Source: Gracilibacillus caseinilyticus
GTDB lineage: Bacteria > Bacillota > Bacilli > Bacillales > Amphibacillaceae
Length of the DNA: 64,000 nt
Assembly: GCF_022919115.1 (NCBI RefSeq)
Contig: NZ_CP095072.1
Coordinates: 1,798,001 to 1,862,000 of the forward strand
Reading direction: 5' to 3'
Shown here: one piece after another, positions 47,160-54,802 of the stretch
Position numbering within the stretch: position 1 is the stretch's first letter
Layout of the letters: each line of letters starts with the position of its first letter
The notes under the pieces: model-generated
Told to the model about the DNA's origin: nothing
What the model saw: the letters and a program-made list of their open reading frames with translations, nothing else
Database searches by the model: none
Position numbers and translations under genes: made by a program

Positions 47160-48770
47160 TTGAAAAAGAAAATAGTATTGTTCATTTTTGTTTGTTTGCT
47201 ATTGTTCCTTGCTGCTTGTAGTAATGATGAAGCTAGTAATGAACCAGAGGAAACGGAAGATGGAAGAGTAGTCCTTACAGGTTTAATTACGAAACACCCG
47301 TTAACCAAAGAATTAAAAGATATGGAATGGTTAGAAGAAGTCGAGAAAAAAGCTGGGGTAGACATAAAGTGGGAAGAAGTAACAGCTGATTGGGATCAGA
47401 AAAAAGGTGCGATGTTAGCAGGTGGCGATATTCCAGACATTATTGTCGGCCCTAATGCGATTACAGACGCCGATTTTGCTCAATTCCCAGGGTTGTTTGA
47501 AAATCTGAAGCCGTTGATTGAAGAGCACGGTGGTAACATTCAGACCATGTTTGAACAACAGCCAAAAACCGAAATTCTTTCAACACAGTCAAATGGGGAA
47601 ATCTACGGTTTATCCAAATACCAACGCTTTTGGCCAGATACAGCGACCATGCAGTTTATCAACCAGCAATGGTTAGATAATCTTGGCTTGGAAGTTCCGA
47701 CAAATTGGGATGAATTATTCGATGTATTGATGGCGTTTAAAGAAGAAGATGCAAATGGTAACGGTGACCCTAATGACGAAATACCAATGGACTTTTCTCC
47801 TGTTGGCGAAGGCGGATTTGGTTACTTCCAGCCGACAGTACTGCTAGGCAGCACTGGTATGACAATTACTGGTGGCGGTGGTCAAGGGTATTTCTTAGAA
47901 GATGGCAAAGTGAAGAACTTCTTCACAGATGAGCGTTACAAAGACTTAGTGACTTTCCTTCATAAATTGTATGAGAACGGCTTAATTAGTGAAGAAGCCT
48001 TTACCCAGGACTATTCACAGTATCAGGCGGTAGCACGTGGTGAAGGGGAAAATGCGAAAGTAGGTTATACATTCGGTTGGGAAAAGACGGACCGTTTCGG
48101 CTTACAGGTTGCCGATCAATATGTCTCATTTGCTCCAATGAAGCAGTCAGCTGACTATCAAGGTGAAGTATCTTGGTCATATGATTACGACAACTTGAAT
48201 TATGGTGTCAATTTTATTCAAATGTCTTCCCAAACAAGCAATAAAGAAGCAGCGATGCGCTTTATCAATGAATTATATGACCCGGAAGTAAGCTTACAAG
48301 TATTATTTGGTTCGATTGGGCCGAATATTGAAAAAACAGGCGATAATGCTTACAAAGTGTTAGCTCCACAAGACGAAGAAATGGATCCTGGAACGTGGAA
48401 ATGGACGTCTTCATGGGCGGATAACGGTCCAATGTATATTTCAGATGACTTAGAAGTGGAATTACCAACCGATATGCAGTCAGTAGATGAGCAACAGGCA
48501 CCGTTTAAAAAGGTATTTGAGTCAGTAGATGAAAATGACGTGTTTCCAGGTATGATGCTTAAGTATTCAGAAGAAGACAACAATAAGATGACATTAGTAA
48601 ATACTGATTTTATGAACCTTGCTATCTCAAAATTTGGTGAGTGGATCACATCTGGCGGTATTGACCAGCAATGGGATGATTATGTGAAACAAGTAGATCA
48701 AATCGGTCTTCCATCCAACATTGAGATTATTCAAAGCTACTATGATGATTACAAAGCGCAATTAGATTAA
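47160..48770 (+). CDS. Extracellular solute-binding lipoprotein (LplA/YtcQ type)
   Basis: This 536-residue lipoprotein has a signal and lipobox LLFLAACSN (Cys about 20). The large binding-protein fold is typical of LplA-type oligosaccharide receptors: GDIPDIIVGPNAITDADF, YGLSKYQRFWPDTATMQFINQQWLD, TNWDELFDVLMAFKEEDANG and the EF-loop-like NGNGDPNDEIPMDFSP. The start is TTG 47160 after GGGGGAG. Two permease genes follow and no ATPase gene, as usual for this class, which borrows MsmX. The substrate is unknown. A plant or alpha-galactoside oligosaccharide would suit the neighbourhood. Confidence 0.88.
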   Translation: MKKKIVLFIFVCLLLFLAACSNDEASNEPEETEDGRVVLTGLITKHPLTKELKDMEWLEEVEKKAGVDIKWEEVTADWDQKKGAMLAGGDIPDIIVGPNAITDADFAQFPGLFENLKPLIEEHGGNIQTMFEQQPKTEILSTQSNGEIYGLSKYQRFWPDTATMQFINQQWLDNLGLEVPTNWDELFDVLMAFKEEDANGNGDPNDEIPMDFSPVGEGGFGYFQPTVLLGSTGMTITGGGGQGYFLEDGKVKNFFTDERYKDLVTFLHKLYENGLISEEAFTQDYSQYQAVARGEGENAKVGYTFGWEKTDRFGLQVADQYVSFAPMKQSADYQGEVSWSYDYDNLNYGVNFIQMSSQTSNKEAAMRFINELYDPEVSLQVLFGSIGPNIEKTGDNAYKVLAPQDEEMDPGTWKWTSSWADNGPMYISDDLEVELPTDMQSVDEQQAPFKKVFESVDENDVFPGMMLKYSEEDNNKMTLVNTDFMNLAISKFGEWITSGGIDQQWDDYVKQVDQIGLPSNIEIIQSYYDDYKAQLD

Positions 48771-48784
48771 GGAAAAAATCAGAT

Positions 48785-48813
48785 GAGAGGGATATTCGCA
48801 GTGGATATCTCTC
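48785..48813 (+). promoter_or_regulatory. Intercistronic stem-loop between binding protein and permease
   Basis: GAGAGGGATAT and ATATCTCTCT-type arms pair with wobbles. The loop lies 15 bp after the lipoprotein stop and likely adjusts the message ratio. Confidence 0.65.
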
Positions 48814-48834
48814 TCTTACAAAGGAGAGTCGGGA

Positions 48835-49785
48835 ATGGCCTTTGCACAAGCAACCAAATCAAAAAGTGTGTCCAAACCAAAAAAAGCCACTATTTTGAAT
48901 ACGTTTAGAAGAGATTATCAGCTTTGGCTTATGATTCTACCTGCGATCATCTGTGTCATTATATTTAATTATATCCCGATGTACGGTATTCAGTTAGCTT
49001 TTCGTAAATATGATTTCACAGCTGGTTTAACGGGTGGAGAATTTGTTGGGTTTCAGTATTTTATTCAGTTTTTCAATAGTCATCTTTTCTGGGATTTAAT
49101 TCGTAATACATTATTGATCAGTATCACGACCATCGTCGTCGGATTTCCGGCACCGATCGCGTTAGCGCTTCTGGTCAACCAAATCCGCTGGAAAAGAGGA
49201 AAACGGATTTTGCAAACGACGGTCTACCTGCCACATTTTATTTCGATTGTGGTATTGGTAGGGTTGTTAAACGTGATGTTATCGCCAAATACCGGTGTAC
49301 TTGGTCTATTATTAGCGAAGCTCGGTGTTGAAGGGAATTTACTCGCTTCGGTCAATGCGTTTATTCCTATTTATGTGTTATCAGATGTCTGGCAACATGT
49401 CGGCTGGAACAGTATCATCTATCTCGCCGCACTGGCTTCGGTAGATCCGCAGTTGTATGATGCAGCCAAGATAGATGGAGCAAATCGTTGGCAGATCATT
49501 CGCAATGTAGAGATTCCGGCCATTATTCCGACAATTGTCATTTTGTTAATTCTGAACATGGGAACCGTCATCAGTACCGGATTCGAGAAAATCTTCCTCA
49601 TGCAGAACAGTCTCAACCTGCCAATATCGGAAGTGATCGAAACATACGTTTATAAAACGGGGATCATGTCCAACCAGTTCAGCTATGCTGCTGCGATCGG
49701 ATTATTTAATACAATGATTAACTTTATGATGCTGGTAGTGGTCAATACGATTGCCAAAAAAGTGGCACGTATCAGCCTGTGGTAA
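48835..49785 (+). CDS. ABC transporter permease, LplB type
   Basis: The 316-residue permease has six membrane spans. It begins with RRDYQLWLMILPAIICVIIFNYIPMYGIQLAFRKYD, characteristic of LplB/YteP. The EAA loop reads YDAAKIDGANRWQIIRNVEIPAI. ATG 48835 follows GGAGAG. It overlaps the following reading frame slightly. It forms the channel with LplC-type partner 49803. Confidence 0.92.
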   Translation: MAFAQATKSKSVSKPKKATILNTFRRDYQLWLMILPAIICVIIFNYIPMYGIQLAFRKYDFTAGLTGGEFVGFQYFIQFFNSHLFWDLIRNTLLISITTIVVGFPAPIALALLVNQIRWKRGKRILQTTVYLPHFISIVVLVGLLNVMLSPNTGVLGLLLAKLGVEGNLLASVNAFIPIYVLSDVWQHVGWNSIIYLAALASVDPQLYDAAKIDGANRWQIIRNVEIPAIIPTIVILLILNMGTVISTGFEKIFLMQNSLNLPISEVIETYVYKTGIMSNQFSYAAAIGLFNTMINFMMLVVVNTIAKKVARISLW

Positions 49786-49802
49786 AAAAGGAGGACAAAT
49801 CT

Positions 49803-50717
49803 ATGACTTCGATCTCGCTAAATAGAATCCGAAACAAGAAACCAGGCGATTTGCTGTTTGACATTTTTATAGTGGCCCTATGTGTCTTAATGTTTTTCGT
49901 TGTCGCCTATCCAATATATTTTATCATTATTGCATCGATCAGTGACCCGACGCTTGTGTCGACAGGTAAGGTGCTGTTTATGCCAAAAGGATTCAGCTTC
50001 TTCGGCTATGAGCAAATTTTCCAAGATTCACGTGTCTGGATCGGCTATCGAAATACATTATTCTATGCGTTATTCGGAACGTTGATTAACTTGATGTTAA
50101 CCTTACCGGCAGCATATGTACTGTCTCGGTATGAATTTAAAGCTCGTCGCCTGCTGATGTTTTTCTTTATATTTACGATGTTTTTCAACGGTGGGTTAAT
50201 CCCGACTTACATGCTGATGAAAGATTTAAGTTTATTAGATACGGTCTGGGTGTTTATTTTTAACCCATTAACGGTCAACGTATTTAATTTAATCATTACG
50301 CGAACTTTCTTTGAAAATAACATTCCGGGCGAAATGTACGAAGCAGCAATGATGGACGGCTGTTCCCACTTCCGTTTCTTCACCTCGATCGTGATGCCGC
50401 TGTCGAAGGCGGTTACTGCCGTAATTGGTCTCTATTATTTAGTCTGGCACTGGAATGACTTTTTTACCGGATTGATTTATATTCGAAACTACGATCTGCA
50501 GCCATTGCAAATCGTCCTAAGGGATATTCTATTATCCAATCAAGTATTCTCAGAAGGTGCCGGAAGCGGTGGTACCGGTGGTGGATATGCACAACGCTAT
50601 GCTGACCAGGTCAAATACGGTGTCATCATCGTATCCTCCTTGCCAGTGCTAATGTTGTATCCATTTATTCAGAAGTATTTTGAAAAAGGTGTACTTATTG
50701 GATCAGTAAAAGGATAG
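49803..50717 (+). CDS. ABC transporter permease, LplC type
   Basis: The 304-residue second permease has six spans, KPGDLLFDIFIVALCVLMFF near the start, and the EAA loop YEAAMMDGCSHFRFFTSIVMPLS. ATG 49803 has AAAGGAGG upstream; the longer frame from 49779 lacks an RBS. It is the last gene of the importer operon. Confidence 0.92.
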   Translation: MTSISLNRIRNKKPGDLLFDIFIVALCVLMFFVVAYPIYFIIIASISDPTLVSTGKVLFMPKGFSFFGYEQIFQDSRVWIGYRNTLFYALFGTLINLMLTLPAAYVLSRYEFKARRLLMFFFIFTMFFNGGLIPTYMLMKDLSLLDTVWVFIFNPLTVNVFNLIITRTFFENNIPGEMYEAAMMDGCSHFRFFTSIVMPLSKAVTAVIGLYYLVWHWNDFFTGLIYIRNYDLQPLQIVLRDILLSNQVFSEGAGSGGTGGGYAQRYADQVKYGVIIVSSLPVLMLYPFIQKYFEKGVLIGSVKG

Positions 50718-50730
50718 GAAGAGGAAAAAA

Positions 50731-50752
50731 GCCGGGCTACCCGGCTTTTTTC
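50731..50752 (+). terminator. Terminator of the LplABC-type operon
   Basis: GCCGGG and CCCGGC flank a CTA loop. AAAAAA precedes and TTTTTT follows, so it can act in both directions. Confidence 0.93.
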
Positions 50753-50764
50753 CTTATGTTAAGC

Positions 50765-51195
50765 AAATAAAGTATATAATCACACTCATTAGCTAGCGTG
50801 ATTAGAAAAGGAGCCAAAAGTAGAAAGCGGTGCCAAAGATTTGTATCTTTTAAAGAGAAAGGAACCAAAAGTGGGAAGCAGAACAACAAGATTTGTATCG
50901 TTTAGCGAGAAAGGAACCAAAAGTGGGAAGCAGCGCAACAAGATTTGTAGTGTTTAAAAAGAAAGAAGACAAATGATGGTGTTTCCCGGCTGGATTTGTC
51001 TCCTTAAAGAGTCTGTACCATAGCGCAGGCCGGCACATAGACTCCCACATGGCGAAAAGTGGCTGGTAAAGGTGTTCCAGCACATGGTTCATTTCAAAAT
51101 GACCGCTATGTGCCACTTAACATAATCCATATTACAGGTAGTAGTATATTATTTTGTTAGTTAGGACCGGGTGGGCTTTCCCGGTTTTTCTTACC
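50765..51195 (+). repeat. Dispersed repeat class C with three tandem 52-bp units
   Basis: The units are 50805-50856, 50857-50908 and 50909-50960, each beginning GAAAGGA(A/G)CCAAAAGT or a close variant. They are followed by the same non-coding stretch as at 13171-13410, through ACATAATCCATATTACAGG (51120-51138) and a CCGGG...CCCGG hairpin with T run (51168-51190). Confidence 0.82.
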
Positions 51196-51199
51196 AGGT

Positions 51200-51820
51200 A
51201 AGAAAGTATAAAAGTAAAGTCATAGAAGTAAACATGCTAAACATAATTGATGGGCTCTTATAATATGGATTATGTAAAGTAGAACTGTCTGACATTGTGG
51301 TCATTTTGATAGATTTCATCTGCTTAGCAAAGCTTCGGAAATATGCTCCGCGTCCTGTGGGGGTCGGCCTCAACTTCCTCAGAAAGCAAAGACCGCTTTC
51401 CTGTGGGATTTTCGGACGCGACTGATCCCACGAGAGTCTCCGCATATTTCCTACGCTTTAAGGAAGTGCTACAGCGTTTGTAATAGCTAAAAGTAAGGAT
51501 TTTAAGCATTGTTACAGTGAATGATGAAATCGGTGGAGACTGCACAAAATGCTACCTCTTGCGTCCGTTGTAGAACCAATACTAGAGCGTAGGCCAACCA
51601 CGGAGACTCCCGCGGGACATGCAGGTGCTGAAGCTAACTTTGTGAAGCGATCTTCTTCACAAAGTTAGCTTCAGCCGTGCCCCGCAGGACGCGGAGTGGT
51701 TGGCCGGAGCGGTCTCCCAGCACATGAATCATCTCAAAATAAACACTAAGCAGTTAGTTAACATAATCCATATTACAGGTAGTTGTATATAATTTATGTC
51801 AGTTATGCCCGGTTTTTCTA
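51200..51820 (+). repeat. Dispersed repeat class B, second full copy
   Basis: The terminal repeats are CTTATAATATGGATTATGT (51257-51275) and ACATAATCCATATTACAGG (51761-51779). Module 1 arms are GGAAATATGC (51337-51346) and GCATATTTCC (51442-51451). Module 2 arms are GGCCAACCAC (51592-51601) and GTGGTTGGCC (51696-51705), with a perfect 20-bp inner inverted repeat (51628-51647 with 51655-51674). There is no coding support in 50718-51890. Confidence 0.82.
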
Positions 51821-51850
51821 ATGGACAACTTTTTACAGAAACAATAAAAA

Positions 51851-51879
51851 ATGTCCAAAAGACCAAATCTCGTGGACAT
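51851..51879 (-). terminator. Terminator of the DUF624 gene
   Basis: On the minus strand ATGTCCA and TTGGACAT form a short stem followed by TTTTTATTG, 12 bp past the stop. Confidence 0.75.
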
Positions 51880-51890
51880 AACTCTAGCTG

Positions 51891-52505
51891 TTAAGCACCT
51901 TCCACAACCTGTGCAAATGTCGGATAGGCAATCCGCATGATCAGATAGGCTAGTAAACTGACTCCTAACGCAGGAATGAACCCTGGTATGGAATAGTAGA
52001 AATAGCAAACCCCGGCAATCAAGGCGAGCATCATGACTGTTTTGATAGGTTTACCGATTGCCAGAATTGCTGAATATTTAAAGTAACCAAGCAGTGACAA
52101 CTGGTAGTGCGCATAGATCGGGAAGAGGAAGAGAGCAACAATTGCGATAATCGCTAACAAAATATAGCTCATCACCATCATAAAAGATTTAAATAAAGAA
52201 GCTTCCATTAAGCCTAATACATGAATGTTGAATAGTAGCAGAGCTGTCGCAATCGCAATGATATATCCTAACAAGTTCGATTTGATAAACTCTTTTTTAT
52301 AGAAATGCAGGAAAGTGCGAAATAATTTCACATCATCCTCTTCTTTGATGTCCTGCCTGATGGTCGCGAATAATGCTGCTGTTGCCGGAAAGACTCCAAA
52401 CGCAACGAGACCAGCCAAAGTAAAAAGAAACCAGTAGAGATTAAGCAACAATATTTTAAATAGCCATTCTCCGATTGAAATATATGATGTCATTCCTCTA
52501 TTCAT
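51891..52505 (-). CDS. DUF624 (YesL-type) membrane protein
   Basis: The 204-residue integral membrane protein has about five hydrophobic segments. The YesL-family N-terminus reads WLFKILLLNLYWFLFTLAGLVAFGVFPATAALFA, and a conserved acidic segment IRQDIKEEDDVKLFRTF follows. DUF624 proteins usually accompany LplABC-type sugar importers and GH genes, as here beside 47160-50717, but their role is unknown. ATG 52505 has AGGAGG 8 bp upstream; the frame open to 52556 has none. Confidence 0.85.
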   Translation of the reverse strand: MNRGMTSYISIGEWLFKILLLNLYWFLFTLAGLVAFGVFPATAALFATIRQDIKEEDDVKLFRTFLHFYKKEFIKSNLLGYIIAIATALLLFNIHVLGLMEASLFKSFMMVMSYILLAIIAIVALFLFPIYAHYQLSLLGYFKYSAILAIGKPIKTVMMLALIAGVCYFYYSIPGFIPALGVSLLAYLIMRIAYPTFAQVVEGA

Positions 52506-52684
52506 TGCGAGAACCTCCTGTAATCGTTTTCTAACTATTATATTAAGCATACACAAAATATATATCCTGGTAAATTCAATTTAAGAAAAACGAAAAAAAA
52601 AGACAGATATTCAAAAAATAAGTAAGGAATTGCGAAAAGTAAAGTAGTTGTATAAAATGAATCTAAACTAAAGGAGTGATAGAA

Positions 52685-52984
52685 ATGATTTTAGAAGCGG
52701 TTATGCTCCAAGTGAAGTCTGGAATGGAAGAGGATTTTGAACATACATTTGTAGAAGCATCATCGATCATTTCCTCGATGAAAGGGTATCTATCACACGA
52801 ATTGCAGCGGTGTATCGAGGAGAAGGGGAACTATTTATTGCTTGTTCGCTGGGAGACGTTAGAAGATCATACTATCGGCTTTCGAGGATCTGAAGAATAT
52901 CAGGAGTGGAAAAATTTACTCCATCACTTTTATGATCCTTTTCCAACCGTCGAACACTTTGAGCTAGTAGCCCCTACTAAATAA
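52685..52984 (+). CDS. Antibiotic biosynthesis monooxygenase (ABM) domain protein
   Basis: This 99-residue dimeric ferredoxin-like fold begins MILEAVMLQVKSGMEEDFEH and contains SSIISSMKGYLSHELQRC and LLVRWETLEDHTIGFRGSEEYQEWK, the typical ABM pattern. The family ranges from haem degradation to quinone oxidation and simple stress proteins. No haem-oxygenase-specific residues are clear. RBS AAAGGAG precedes ATG 52685. It lies 16 bp before the kinase gene and may share a transcript with it. Confidence 0.83.
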   Translation: MILEAVMLQVKSGMEEDFEHTFVEASSIISSMKGYLSHELQRCIEEKGNYLLLVRWETLEDHTIGFRGSEEYQEWKNLLHHFYDPFPTVEHFELVAPTK

Positions 52985-53000
52985 AAGAGTGGTGACAGAA

Positions 53001-53774
53001 ATGAAGGATATGCCAGATCGATTATCGAAGAGGACAGAAGGATTTTCATGGGAACAAATGACGATTGGTCGATCAGAAGCGAAGACGTTCTTTTTGCAAG
53101 GGTCAACGTATAATCAATACCTTAAAATACAACCAGTGAATGCGGTAGAAAATTTGTCCGATGAAAAAGACAGGTTACAGTGGCTTCGGGGTAAGCTACC
53201 CGTTCCAGAGGTGGTCTATTATGATATGGATCATCAGAACGAATACTTATTAATGACGGAAGTAAAAGGAACCAACGCATCTGATCAAATCCACCTAGCA
53301 AATGTAACTGATTTGATAAAGCAAGTAGGGACAGGTCTGCAAGTTTTACACCATATCAACACGAAAGATTGTCCGTTTAATCAAACATTAGAGCCTAAAA
53401 TAGCAGAGGCTAAAAGAAGAGCGGAAAATAGTCTTGTGGATGAAGAAGATTTTGATGGGATAAGAAAAGGAATGAAAGCATCCGAACTCTTCGAAGAACT
53501 GTTATGCAATAAGCCTAACAACGAAGATCTCGTTTTCACTCATGGTGACTATTGTTTACCCAACATTATACTGAGTAAGGGAAAAGTCAGTGGTTTTATT
53601 GATGTGGGAAGAGCGGGAGTCGCCGACAGATATCAGGATGTAGCTCTAGCGATCAGGAGCATTACATCTAATTTTGGCAAGGAGTATATACCGTATTTTC
53701 TTGAAGGGTATGGTATGACAGATGTAGATGAAACAAAAATGGATTACTATCAACTGATGGATGAATTTTTTTGA
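53001..53774 (+). CDS. APH(3')-like aminoglycoside phosphotransferase family protein
   Basis: The 257-residue kinase has the APH catalytic loop as FTHGDYCLPNIIL (HxD...N, near 180) and the metal-binding Asp in GFIDVGRAGVADRYQDVALAIRSI (near 200). WLRGKLPVPEVVYY, TKDCPFNQTL and the C-terminal YYQLMDEFF also mirror APH(3') enzymes. This is closer to kanamycin kinases than to generic choline-kinase-like proteins. Whether it confers resistance is unknown; the APH(3')-III catalytic-loop residues are largely kept. ATG 53001 is chosen over GTG 52989/52992. There is no mobile element beside it except the non-coding repeats. Confidence 0.82.
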   Translation: MKDMPDRLSKRTEGFSWEQMTIGRSEAKTFFLQGSTYNQYLKIQPVNAVENLSDEKDRLQWLRGKLPVPEVVYYDMDHQNEYLLMTEVKGTNASDQIHLANVTDLIKQVGTGLQVLHHINTKDCPFNQTLEPKIAEAKRRAENSLVDEEDFDGIRKGMKASELFEELLCNKPNNEDLVFTHGDYCLPNIILSKGKVSGFIDVGRAGVADRYQDVALAIRSITSNFGKEYIPYFLEGYGMTDVDETKMDYYQLMDEFF

Positions 53775-53790
53775 CATATAGAGGAGAGAT

Positions 53791-53994
53791 TTGATAAAGA
53801 ACAGCACAAAAATGGTGATCAGCATATCTACTCTAGCTTTATTAATAACCATATTTTTAATCGGTACGCAAGCTTACTTCCATAAAAATGAAATCAAACT
53901 TGCAAGTGACCGGTGTCAGGAATCCGGTGGAATACCGGATGTAGAAAGTGACTTATTGTCTTTACATTATACTTTCTCTTGCGATAAATCCTAA
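53791..53994 (+). CDS. Small secreted or membrane-anchored protein, unknown
   Basis: The 67-residue product starts at TTG 53791 after GAGGAGAG. It has an N-terminal hydrophobic segment (about 8-27) and a short extracytoplasmic part with two cysteines, DRCQESGGIPDVES and YTFSCDKS. Such Cys...GG.P.V...SF.C miniature proteins recur in Bacillaceae, but I know no function. ATG 53812 is an alternative start. It lies 16 bp after the kinase gene. Confidence 0.6.
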   Translation: MIKNSTKMVISISTLALLITIFLIGTQAYFHKNEIKLASDRCQESGGIPDVESDLLSLHYTFSCDKS

Positions 53995-54102
53995 CAAAGC
54001 AAAAAAGTGGTTGGGACAGGACATACTAAAAATGGATATGAAAAAAACGAACAATTCAGAATTAAAGGTACTGTCTAATTACAAATAATACTTAGTAGAA
54101 GC

Positions 54103-54686
54103 AAACTGCGAAGTAAAGAAAATTTGGTTAGGCTTCATAAACTTTATGCTTTGAGTCCATTTTGAAATAGAGTTTGTGTTGGGATACCGCTTCGTCCAAC
54201 CACTCCGCGTCCTGCGGGGCACGGCTGGAGCTAACTTTGTGAAGAAGAACGCTTCACAAAGTGGATCTCCATCACCTGCACAATCCCGCGGGAGTCTCCG
54301 TGGTTGGCCTGCGCTAGGATAGAGACTCAACAACTTTTGTACGAGCTAGTATATTGATCGCCTCCATATATAACAGCTATTGAATGAATTGCATAATGTC
54401 TAGCACCACTGCTTTTAGTTGTTCCATACGTTGTAGAACTTCCCTAAAGTGTAGGAAATAGGCGGAGACTCCCATGGGATCAGCGCGAGCTGAAGATCCA
54501 CTTAGGAAAGAAAAGGATTTTCTTTCCTAAGTTAGCTGAAGCCGTGCCCCATAGGACGCGGAGCCTATTTCCGGAGCTATGCTTAGTATATTAAAAATGT
54601 CAAAATGACCTATTCGAAATAAAGAGTTCTCCTAATTATTTGGTTCCTACTTTGTCGCTATCTGAATTAAAGTTACTGCGCAGTTT
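54103..54686 (+). repeat. Dispersed repeat class A, 584-bp copy
   Basis: The ends AAACTGCGAAGTAA (54103-54116) and TTACTGCGCAGTTT (54673-54686) mirror the copy at 46009. The inverted left module has arms GTCCAACCAC (54194-54203) and GTGGTTGGCC (54300-54309). The right module has arms GGAAATAGGC (54454-54463) and GCCTATTTCC (54563-54572). There is no coding potential beyond accidental ORFs. The 53995-54102 stretch shows nothing else. Confidence 0.8.
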
Positions 54687-54701
54687 ATCCATACAGCACA
54701 T

Positions 54702-54758
54702 TAGAAAAGCCAAACGTAACAAGAATGTTAGTTGGAAACATTTTGTGTTACGTTTGGC
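54702..54758 (-). terminator. Terminator of the ABC-F gene
   Basis: GCCAAACGTAAC (54709-54720) and GTTACGTTTGGC (54747-54758) form a perfect 12-bp stem. The minus strand continues TTTTCTAATG. It lies 44 bp past the stop. Confidence 0.88.
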
Positions 54759-54802
54759 TATTGATTAACTAAAATACTTTTTATCTCAAGCTGCTCTCTA
54801 TT

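Noticed and set aside
50805..50960. Possible CRISPR array
   Set aside because: The three 52-bp units abut with no unique spacers, and there are no cas genes. It is a plain tandem repeat.
50765..54686. Genomic island carrying the APH-like gene
   Set aside because: There is no integrase, transposase, tRNA or att-like repeat. The flanking repeats occur throughout the window, so they do not mark an island.
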